From Deltaproteobacteria bacterium (GTDB lineage Bacteria; Desulfobacterota_B; Binatia; UBA9968), in NCBI GenBank assembly GCA_016193385.1, contig JACPSF010000387.1:1-5081 (forward strand): DNA of 5,081 bases, read 5' to 3'. The notes beneath the pieces are model-generated. The model was given only the letters and a program-made list of their open reading frames with translations, was not told where the DNA came from and ran no database searches. Of the stretch, positions 1 through 5,081 are shown one piece after another; within the stretch, counting starts at the first letter, position 1; every line of letters begins with the position of its first letter. The translations under genes were made by a program, and so were the position numbers.

Positions 1-23
1 ACCAAAGCGGAGAGTTGGCGGCC

Positions 24-168
24 TATAGTGACGGAATTAAATAAGTTGACATCAAATCCCCCCTCACCCCCCTAAATCCCCCTCGATCCCCCTTTACCAA
101 AGGGGGAGAAAGGGGGATTTGAGGGGGGATGGGGGGATTATGGTAATTTTCTTTTTGCCTTCACTATA
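24..168. mobile_element. MITE-like palindromic repeat with C/G runs, TA-flanked
   Basis: The outer ends are inverted repeats: TAGTGA (26-31) and TCACTA (161-166), with GG matching again at 33-34 against CC at 158-159. Each end is flanked by TA (24-25 and 167-168), the arrangement expected for a TA-targeting element of IS630/Tc1-mariner type. The core is a long imperfect palindrome. AAATCCCCCT (74-83) pairs with AGGGGGATTT (111-120), and TCCCCCTTT (87-95) pairs with AAAGGGGGA (99-107) around a 3-base ACC loop. Further C-runs at 58-63 and 67-72 face G-runs at 123-128 and 131-136. There is no coding capacity, so any movement would need a transposase supplied elsewhere. The IS630 link is inferred from the TA flanks only. 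It could instead be a non-mobile intergenic repeat. Positions 1-22 show nothing recognisable. Confidence 0.55.
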
Positions 169-203
169 GTTACTGTTCGTTCTTATGGTCTGTTCATTTG
201 CGC

Positions 204-209
204 TATGAT
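204..209 (+). promoter_or_regulatory. Possible -10 box (TATGAT) of the ATPase operon
   Basis: TATGAT matches the sigma-70 -10 consensus at 5 of 6 positions. No convincing -35 lies 16-18 bases upstream; TTCTTA at 180-185 is the best and is weak. The interest is positional. Joining the bases that flank the downstream 215-345 insertion, with one copy of its ATAGATT duplication, would put this box only 10 bases before the ATG of the ATPase gene. That would give a nearly leaderless transcript, which agrees with the lack of a Shine-Dalgarno sequence there. This is a tentative call. Confidence 0.22.
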
Positions 210-352
210 AGATTGATTCTGCTGAAAAACCTCTTGGCATGCTTCGACAAGCTCAGCATGAACGGAAAATTCTTAACGATATCAATCCCCTCCCCGTTCG
301 CCCTGAGCTTTGTCGAAGGGTGAACGACGGTTTTTCAGCAGAATCATAGATT
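208..352. mobile_element. 131-bp MITE-like element (215-345) with 16-bp TIRs and 7-bp target duplication
   Basis: GATTCTGCTGAAAAAC (215-230) and GTTTTTCAGCAGAATC (330-345) are perfect 16-bp inverted repeats. Directly outside them lies the same 7-mer, ATAGATT, at 208-214 and 346-352. The match reads on to 9 bases (ATAGATTGA) if GA at 215-216 and 353-354 is counted. This is the expected footprint of a transposition event with target duplication. Inside is a second nested palindrome: 242-265 pairs with 294-318 with one bulged base and a few mismatches, and it carries a CTTCGACAAGCTCAG-like arm of the sort scattered through many environmental genomes. The element has no ORF of its own. It sits in the 5' leader of the ATPase gene, and transcribed RNA would fold into a long stem ending 12 bases before the start codon. 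Confidence 0.7.
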
Positions 353-357
353 GAATC

Positions 358-1476
358 ATGACCCCGCAAGAGAAACTCAAGAAGGTCCGCGAGGAACTCA
401 AGCAAATCTTTTTAGAGCGAAGCGACCTGATCGACGGCGCCCTGTCTGCCCTCCTCTGCTCGCAGCACCTGCTGATCATAGGCCCGCCGGGAACGGCCAA
501 ATCGATGCTCGCCGACGAGATTTGCCGGCGCATTGAGAGCGCAAATTATTTCCAATGGCTGCTTACCCGTTTCAGCACGCCGGAAGAAATCTTTGGCGCG
601 GTGAGCCTCAAGGGCTTAGAGCAGGATGACTACCGCAGGGTTACTTCCCACAAGCTTCCCGAGGCCCACATCGCCTTTCTCGACGAGATCTTCAAGGCAA
701 ACTCTTCCATTCTGAACGCGATTCTCGCGCTCATCAATGAGCGGATTTTCCACAACGGTAAAGAGATCGTTCCGGTACCCCTTCTGACTCTGTTTGGCGC
801 CAGCAATGAACTCCCGGAAGACGACGAGCTGACGGCTCTCTATGACCGCTTCCTGCTGCGCTTCGTGGTCAAGTATATCCAGGAGGACTTCCGCTTTCTC
901 AGAATGCTCGAAACGCCTTCACGTGCCGAGCGCACTAACCTCAGCCTGGAAGAAGTGCGAGAGCTTCAAAGCCAAGCCCGAAGCCTACCGATCCCTGGTC
1001 ATGTTTATCAAACCATTGCCAACATCCGACGGGAGCTAAAAAGGAAAAACATTGAACCCTCGGACCGACGCTACCGGCAATCTCTCTCTCTACTCCAGGC
1101 CCACGCCTATCTGGAAGGCGACAAGGAGGTCCTGGAAAAGGATCTGTTCTTCCTCGAGCATGTCCTTTGGAGGGATCCGGCCGAGCACGAGCAGGTACGC
1201 AGCACGATCCGTGAACTCCTGCTCGGGTACGAGGAAGAGGTCAAGGAGCTCCTCTACGAATCGCATGAGATTCGGGATTCCGCGCTTCGCCCGTGGGAGA
1301 CCAGCGACGAGCGCGCCCGAGCCCTGATCGAATTCCACACGAAGCTCAGAAACATTCTAGCCAAGGTGGACCAGATTATCGACAAGGCTAAAAAGCTTGG
1401 CAGACCTCTGGACCAGGTCGGAGCCATCAAGGAGGAGATCGAAGGAATCCAAAAGCAGATGCTGGAGAAATTCTGA
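358..1476 (+). CDS. ravA-like: MoxR-family AAA+ ATPase, RavA-type
   Basis: This 372-aa protein is a cytoplasmic AAA+ ATPase of the MoxR family, expected to act as a hexameric chaperone or remodelling machine with the VWA protein encoded next. Visible motifs are Walker A GPPGTAKS (42-49), the MoxR-typical RFSTPEEIFG (71-80), Walker B IAFLDE (105-110) followed by IFKANSSILNAILALINER (111-129), sensor 1 GASN (147-150), the arginine-finger segment LYDRFLLR (161-168), and sensor 2 PSDRRYR (234-240). All catalytic elements look intact. E. coli RavA is about 498 aa and carries a C-terminal LARA domain that binds the lysine decarboxylase LdcI. Here only about 100 charged, helical residues follow the lid, so a LARA domain is unlikely. 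The start is fixed by an in-frame TGA at 352-354. No Shine-Dalgarno sequence is visible. The stop overlaps the next ATG. The substrate is unknown. Confidence 0.92.
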   Translation: MTPQEKLKKVREELKQIFLERSDLIDGALSALLCSQHLLIIGPPGTAKSMLADEICRRIESANYFQWLLTRFSTPEEIFGAVSLKGLEQDDYRRVTSHKLPEAHIAFLDEIFKANSSILNAILALINERIFHNGKEIVPVPLLTLFGASNELPEDDELTALYDRFLLRFVVKYIQEDFRFLRMLETPSRAERTNLSLEEVRELQSQARSLPIPGHVYQTIANIRRELKRKNIEPSDRRYRQSLSLLQAHAYLEGDKEVLEKDLFFLEHVLWRDPAEHEQVRSTIRELLLGYEEEVKELLYESHEIRDSALRPWETSDERARALIEFHTKLRNILAKVDQIIDKAKKLGRPLDQVGAIKEEIEGIQKQMLEKF

Positions 1477-3050
1477 TGCCGCCGAGGAGAAAAAAGACAC
1501 CCCCCAGAAAAAAGTTTCTCCAACCGCTTCCTCAGAACGCCTGCTGGATCGACAGCGACGCCTATGACCGGCGGGCTTACGGAAATCTCCGTTCCGAGTC
1601 GCCCTCTTTGCGCAAGCTGGAAGAAGACGGAAGCACTTTTTTGCCCCATTTCGCCTCTCTGTTACAGGACCTTTTCTGCCTGCTTTTTAAGTACAACGTC
1701 CTCTTGCGGAAAGATCACGAGGTGATCCCGAGCGCCGCCCTGAACCACATCCTGCTGAACTCCCTCACGCAGGGCAACCTCTACCCCATTCTGCGGGAAC
1801 AGACGCTTCTGGACGAGGCCAAATCAGGTCTCTGCACCCTTCTTGTCGGGGAGGCGTTTCTATCCCTGCTCAAATCGGAAAAGGTGCTAACGCGCCGCGA
1901 TATGCTCGATCTCTGGGACATAAAGAAGCAGGAAGAGATCGTCGAGGAAAAGCGACAAGAGCTCGAGAACGCGGAAGAGATCGCCGAAGAGCAGTTGTCT
2001 AAAGAGGGGAAGAAAAACTTCGACAGGGCAAAGGAACGGATCGAAGGCGAGTTTGACGGAGCCGAAGCCCTTCTCCGGCACAAGACCGCCAGGCTCAAGG
2101 AGGAAATGAAGCAACTCGAGGGGCGGGCAGCCGCCCTGTTCCAGGCCGAAGCGATCAAAGTGGCACACCGGCTCGAGGACGCGGCCGAAGAGGCGGAAAC
2201 CTGGGGCACAACGCTGGGCACGGGACAGCGCTCGCCGCCGGGCCAAAAGCTGGAACTGGGTAAGAGGCTTGCGGGAAACGAGAAGCTCAAGAAACTGGCC
2301 CGTATGGTGGGGCGGATGAAATTTCACGCCATGGCGCTACGCAAGAAAATCTTCGAGCGCGCCAGCGAGGAGGTGCTGGAGGTGGAGAGGGGAGACGCGA
2401 TTCAGCGCCTGCTTCCCCATGAGCTCCTGACTCTGCACCATCCGATCCTGCGCAAGGATTTTTGCCGCCGCTTTCTCGATCAGGAACTCCTCCAGTATTC
2501 TCTCAGGGGGATTGAAGAAAAGGGCAAGGGACCCATGGTGGTCTGTCTGGATGGCAGCTCCTCTATGGCGGGAGACAAGGAGATCTGGTCCAAGGCGGTC
2601 ACTCTCACGCTGCTCGAGATCGCCCGGCGCCAGCGCCGGCTCTTCCGTTCGATCTGCTTTGCCGCGGAGGAGACGCCGCTTCAGATACTCGAGATGAATG
2701 CGCGCGCGCGATACGACGTGGAAATCGAAAAGGTCATGGACCTGGCGGAGTATTTCCCCGGCGGCGGAACCGACTTTGAAAAGCCGCTGGACGCAGCCCT
2801 GGACTGCCTCAAAAACTCTCGCTACAAAAAAGGGGATATCGTCTTTATCACCGACGGCGAGTGCCAGGTGAGTCCCGAATGGGCGGAGCAATTCCGCAAG
2901 GAAAAAGAGAAACTCGGCTTTTCCCTGTTCTCGATCCTGATCGATGTGGGCCCCAGCTCCCTCGGAACCCTGAAGGAATTCAGCGACAGGATTACCACCG
3001 TGTCGAAGCTCACGGGTGAGGAGGCAAAAGATATTTTCGTGCGCTTTTAA
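1476..3050 (+). CDS. viaA-like: VWA-domain protein, ViaA-type partner of the MoxR ATPase
   Basis: This 524-aa soluble protein has a C-terminal von Willebrand A domain (about 352-524) with a full MIDAS metal site: DGSSS (D359, S361, S363), T432 in GGGTDF, and D460 in ITDGE. The VWA domain should bind Mg2+ or a similar ion and mediate contact with a partner. The N-terminus is basic (residues 4-13), followed by a helical region (about 40-145) and a very charged, probably coiled-coil stretch (about 147-240). E. coli ViaA is about 483 aa with the same order, an N-terminal helical part and a C-terminal VWA. There, RavA-ViaA has been linked to respiratory Fe-S complexes and aminoglycoside uptake; whether that holds here is unknown. 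The ATG overlaps the ATPase stop codon by one base (TGATG), with GGAG at 1464-1467 as ribosome site, so translation is probably coupled. No signal peptide or membrane segment is seen. Confidence 0.9.
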   Translation: MPPRRKKTPPRKKFLQPLPQNACWIDSDAYDRRAYGNLRSESPSLRKLEEDGSTFLPHFASLLQDLFCLLFKYNVLLRKDHEVIPSAALNHILLNSLTQGNLYPILREQTLLDEAKSGLCTLLVGEAFLSLLKSEKVLTRRDMLDLWDIKKQEEIVEEKRQELENAEEIAEEQLSKEGKKNFDRAKERIEGEFDGAEALLRHKTARLKEEMKQLEGRAAALFQAEAIKVAHRLEDAAEEAETWGTTLGTGQRSPPGQKLELGKRLAGNEKLKKLARMVGRMKFHAMALRKKIFERASEEVLEVERGDAIQRLLPHELLTLHHPILRKDFCRRFLDQELLQYSLRGIEEKGKGPMVVCLDGSSSMAGDKEIWSKAVTLTLLEIARRQRRLFRSICFAAEETPLQILEMNARARYDVEIEKVMDLAEYFPGGGTDFEKPLDAALDCLKNSRYKKGDIVFITDGECQVSPEWAEQFRKEKEKLGFSLFSILIDVGPSSLGTLKEFSDRITTVSKLTGEEAKDIFVRF

Positions 3051-3121
3051 CGATGGGCCTCCTGCGGACGGCAAAAACAGACCAGAACCTATTCACGGGA
3101 TAGACGGAAGGGAGATGGATC

Positions 3122-3649
3122 ATGGCATCGAAATTTCGGCGAGTTGTTACGGGTCATGACCGCGGCGGTAAAGCGATCGTCCTCACGGACGGCGAGGCCA
3201 AAAACGTAAAGATCCGTCAGGCGACAGGCATTTGCGCCACGCTGCTGTGGGTGACGGAGGAGACACCGGCCAGGCTGTCCGAGACTGACGGGGCCGACCG
3301 TGAAATCGGCGTCAACCCGCCTCTGACCGGATCGATTTTCCGAGTTGTCGAGTTTCCGCCCGAGAAAGATTTGGCCGGCGGGCCGAGCAGTGACGAGGTG
3401 CGGCGTGAGATGGGTGTTTCGGCCGGCGGAGAAGCGCCGCGCCATCCCGGAATGCACCGTACCCAGAGCGTCGATTACGCCGTCATCCTGAAGGGTGAAA
3501 TCGACATGCTGCTCGATGACTCCGAGGTGCATCTCAAAGCGGGCGACGTGGTGGTGCAGCAAGGCACCAACCACGCCTGGGCCAACCGCGGGAACGAACC
3601 CTGCCAGATCGCGTTCGCCCTCATCGGCGCGCGGGTCCCATGGGCGTAA
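3122..3649 (+). CDS. Single-domain cupin protein
   Basis: This 175-aa protein has a cupin beta-barrel in its C-terminal half. Motif 1 spans residues 112-125 (H112, T114, D118, G125) and motif 2 spans 141-155 (GDVVVQQGTNHAWAN, with H151 and N155). In the classical cupin signature HxH(x3)E(x6)G, the second His and the Glu are replaced here by Thr and Asp, and motif 2 is one residue short with Gln in place of Pro. The HRTQSVDY...GDVVVQQGTNHAW pattern resembles a known cupin subgroup (BLL6423-like, recalled rather than searched), which is often found beside catabolic genes. The reaction is unknown. It may be an isomerase, a dioxygenase-like enzyme or a small-molecule sensor. AGGGAG at 3109-3114, 7 bases before the ATG, fixes the start. 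It lies 71 bases after the VWA gene with no clear terminator between, so read-through is possible. Confidence 0.85.
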   Translation: MASKFRRVVTGHDRGGKAIVLTDGEAKNVKIRQATGICATLLWVTEETPARLSETDGADREIGVNPPLTGSIFRVVEFPPEKDLAGGPSSDEVRREMGVSAGGEAPRHPGMHRTQSVDYAVILKGEIDMLLDDSEVHLKAGDVVVQQGTNHAWANRGNEPCQIAFALIGARVPWA

Positions 3650-3657
3650 CCGCGCGC
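3627..3657 (+). terminator. GC-rich hairpin spanning the cupin stop codon
   Basis: GCGCGCGG (3627-3634) and CCGCGCGC (3650-3657) are perfect inverted repeats. Inside the loop is a second palindrome, CCCATGGG (3637-3644), and the stop TAA (3647-3649) lies just before the right arm. The stem would be very stable in RNA. No T-run follows directly; the nearest pyrimidine-rich stretch is at about 3680-3696. It is therefore not a textbook intrinsic terminator, but may slow polymerase or protect the 3' end of the message. Confidence 0.35.
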
Positions 3658-3970
3658 TGCAACCAAGGGTCGTTTCGTCATCGTCCTCTTTTCTCCCATA
3701 AGCTGGAAACGGGGGCGTTGTTTTTCCCATTTCTTGGATAAAGACAGTCCTCCCGTCTTTGCATATCTGCATGAAACTTGTCGGAATTTCGTAGCTGGTT
3801 AGGGTTAGAGCAAGATTATTATTCCCTGGCATAGGAATTGCTGGGCCGTGGTGGGTTTTACCTTTGTCGCCGCTAACTCACGGCCCGAAATATCAACGTT
3901 CGCCGTTCGCGCGACTCAACTCTGGTTGACGCGCTTCCAGGGTGAGTGATAACGAAGCAAGTAAAACGGT
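3650..3970. other. Gene-free gap between the cupin and amidohydrolase genes
   Basis: No plausible gene is seen on either strand in these 321 bases; the long minus-strand frame entering it is the antisense shadow of the cupin. The middle part (about 3700-3840) is clearly more AT-rich than its surroundings. Small inverted repeats are AAAGAC/GTCTTT (3740-3745 and 3755-3760) and GGGCCGTG/CACGGCCC (3843-3850 and 3879-3886). TATTAT at 3817-3822 could be a -10 box, but I find no good -35. The gap most likely holds the promoter of the amidohydrolase operon, though the sequence does not pin it down. Confidence 0.5.
3909..3934 (+). promoter_or_regulatory. Hairpin in the amidohydrolase leader
   Basis: GCGCG (3909-3913) plus TCAAC (3916-3920) pair with GTTGA (3925-3929) plus CGCGC (3930-3934). 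This gives ten base pairs with a 2-base bulge (AC) and a 4-base TCTG loop. It ends 36 bases before the start codon. It could be an operator half-site pair for a dimeric regulator, or an RNA leader stem. No poly-T follows, so a terminator or attenuator is unlikely. Confidence 0.3.
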
Positions 3971-4990
3971 ATGGATCGTATTGTGCCCCCAGCCATCTTC
4001 GATTGTCACGCCCATTACTTCCCTGAAAGCCTGATGGCGCCGCTGCGCCGCGCTGTAGCCGGCAAAGAGTATGGCCCCAATCTTCAATCCTCGACCTGGG
4101 ACCACATGGACGAGCAGGTCGCCCAGTTGGATGCCTGTGGAGTTGCTTGCTCGGCGATGACCTATTCGGCGTTCTTGGAAATGGCCATCGACGCCGCGGG
4201 GCTAAGCCGCTCCGAAGGAGTCCGTATCGCCAACGATGCAATGGCTGAGGCACAGGCCCGCTACCCGGGCCGGCTCGTGGGCGCAGCGGCCTTTGACCCG
4301 GAGGGAGGCAAGGGAGGTCTGGCGGAGCTCCGGCGCGCTCTGGATTCATTGGGCATGAGAATAATCCACATGATGACCAGTTACGACGGGCTTTATCCGG
4401 ACGATCCACGGTTCTGGCCTGTGTACGAGATGGCGGCGGAGTACAACGTTCCCGTCTTCGTGCACCCGTTCGCATCCCCGGCCAACTGGGAAAAACTCAT
4501 GTACCGATCGGCACAGGGGCCCTTGCTCCTACGCGGCCAGGTGGGGATGCTGCTCGACACAACGCTGTGTATCGGCCGGCTGGTTCAGTCGGGCGTATTC
4601 GACCGCTTTCCCAAAGCCAAGTTTCTATTCTGCCAGTTGGGCGGGTTCATTCCCTTTTTAGCGGGACGTTTTGACAGCGCTTACCTGATGCACCGGTATT
4701 ACGTTGAGCAGGGAAAGATCCCTGCGTCGGCTCCCGTTCCCGCCCGGCTGCGCGACTACTTCGGTCACTTCTGGGTGGACATCCACGCTGTGGACGGGGC
4801 AGCCATCGCCTGCGCCGTGCGCCAGGTGGGTATCGACCGCGTGGTTATGGGGACTGACGCGCCTTACCGTCCGCTGGAGATGGGTGTACGCTTAGCCGTG
4901 GAGGCGCTAGCCGAGTCGGGCCTGACGGCCGAGGAGCAGCGCCGCATCCTGTGCGACAACGGCCGTGCCCTTCTGGGAGTTGAACCCTGA
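3971..4990 (+). CDS. Amidohydrolase/decarboxylase of the ACMSD type (Amidohydro_2)
   Basis: This 339-aa TIM-barrel metalloenzyme belongs to the family that includes aminocarboxymuconate-semialdehyde decarboxylase and gamma-resorcylate decarboxylase. These act on carboxylated aromatic or ring-cleavage compounds, usually with one Zn2+ or Mn2+. Metal ligands are visible as H13 and H15 (DCHAHYFPES, 11-20), H165 (PVFVHP, 161-166) and D296 (GTDAPY, 294-299). The segment 219-233 (LFCQLGGFIPFLAGR) matches the family's usual H-x-GG...GR block, but has Gln at 222 where the second-shell catalytic His is expected. Length is normal for the family. An in-frame TAA at 3962-3964 limits the start to ATG 3971, or less likely GTG 3983. 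No strong Shine-Dalgarno sequence is seen. A HyuA-type gene begins 24 bases downstream, suggesting a catabolic operon. The substrate cannot be named from sequence. Confidence 0.88.
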   Translation: MDRIVPPAIFDCHAHYFPESLMAPLRRAVAGKEYGPNLQSSTWDHMDEQVAQLDACGVACSAMTYSAFLEMAIDAAGLSRSEGVRIANDAMAEAQARYPGRLVGAAAFDPEGGKGGLAELRRALDSLGMRIIHMMTSYDGLYPDDPRFWPVYEMAAEYNVPVFVHPFASPANWEKLMYRSAQGPLLLRGQVGMLLDTTLCIGRLVQSGVFDRFPKAKFLFCQLGGFIPFLAGRFDSAYLMHRYYVEQGKIPASAPVPARLRDYFGHFWVDIHAVDGAAIACAVRQVGIDRVVMGTDAPYRPLEMGVRLAVEALAESGLTAEEQRRILCDNGRALLGVEP

Positions 4991-5014
4991 GAGACACGTC
5001 GTGGAGGACAACAT

Positions 5015-5081
5015 ATGAAGAGGGTTTGCATCGATGTTGGCGGCACGTTCACGGACTGTCTGGTCATGACCGAATCGGGGG
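5015..5081 (+). CDS. Hydantoinase A/oxoprolinase-type ATPase, N-terminal fragment
   Basis: Only the first 22 codons are present; the gene continues beyond the window. They read MKRVCIDVGGTFTDCLVMTE and onward, and the IDVGGTFTD block (residues 6-14) is the hallmark of the N-terminal ATP-binding part (Hydant_A_N, actin-like ATPase fold) of HyuA, 5-oxoprolinase and acetone/acetophenone carboxylase subunits. The family couples ATP use to opening cyclic amides or to carboxylation. GGAGG at 5003-5007, 7 bases before the ATG, fixes the start. It begins 24 bases after the amidohydrolase stop, so both are probably one transcript. A HyuB-type partner would be expected next, outside the window. The specific reaction cannot be decided from this fragment. 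Confidence 0.85.
   Translation, partial: MKRVCIDVGGTFTDCLVMTESG

Noticed and set aside
46..51. Perfect TTGACA, a consensus -35 box
   Set aside because: The region 16-18 bases downstream is a C-run with no -10-like sequence, and it lies inside the palindromic repeat.
54..136. Repeated CCCCC/GGGGG units considered as a CRISPR-like array
   Set aside because: The units form one inverted palindrome, not regular direct repeats with unique spacers, and no cas genes are present.
2337..3074. Minus-strand open frame of 245 codons
   Set aside because: It is fully antisense to the VWA domain with its intact MIDAS motifs and shows no recognisable domain.
3051..3121. Possible terminator between the VWA gene and the cupin gene
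   Set aside because: No stem of useful length and no T-run could be found; only a 3-bp stem around TCCTGCGGA is visible.
3799..3808. GGTTAGGGTTAG-like stretch resembling a telomere repeat
   Set aside because: Only about two units occur, in an AT-richer intergenic gap; this is expected by chance.
3089..3832. Minus-strand open frame of 247 codons
   Set aside because: It lies antisense over the clearly recognisable cupin gene, has no family motif and no ribosome site; it is a by-product of GC-rich codon use.
3873..4475. Minus-strand open frame of 200 codons, rich in Arg and Pro
   Set aside because: It is antisense to the amidohydrolase N-terminal half with its HxH motif. The Arg/Pro-rich composition is typical of a shadow frame.

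Overview
The window looks like chromosomal DNA of an uncultured, moderately GC-rich, Gram-negative-type bacterium. The short intergenic palindromes (runs of CCCCC/GGGGG, and a CTTCGACAAGCTCAG-type hairpin) resemble repeats I associate with environmental Deltaproteobacteria/Desulfobacterota, NC10, Rokubacteria or Tectomicrobia-like genomes. That placement is an impression, since no marker gene is present.

Layout, all genes on the + strand. (1) Positions 1-357 hold no gene. They carry two separate MITE-like inserted repeats: a TA-flanked C/G-run palindrome (about 24-168), and a 131-bp element (215-345) with perfect 16-bp terminal inverted repeats and an exact 7-bp direct repeat, ATAGATT, on each side. 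The second element ends 12 bases before the first start codon. (2) Positions 358-3050 hold a two-gene operon with a 1-base overlap (TGATG). It encodes a MoxR-family AAA+ ATPase of the RavA type and a VWA/MIDAS protein of the ViaA type. Together they are expected to form a chaperone-like ATPase plus metal-dependent adaptor pair. (3) Positions 3122-3649 hold a small single-domain cupin with its own strong ribosome binding site. It ends in a GC-rich hairpin that spans the stop codon. (4) Positions 3650-3970 are a 321-base gap with no gene and a few hairpins. (5) From 3971 to the end there is a catabolic gene pair: an ACMSD-type (Amidohydro_2) amidohydrolase/decarboxylase, then, 24 bases later, the first 22 codons of a hydantoinase A/oxoprolinase-type ATPase that runs off the window.

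The first two genes should work as one protein-remodelling system. The cupin and the amidohydrolase-HyuA pair look like small-molecule catabolism, and nothing in the sequence ties them to the RavA/ViaA pair. I see no CRISPR array, tRNA, rRNA, transposase gene or defence system. The points most worth a second look are the short-leader promoter apparently interrupted by the 131-bp element, the RavA-type ATPase that is too short for a LARA domain, and the amidohydrolase with Gln where the family normally has its catalytic second-shell His.
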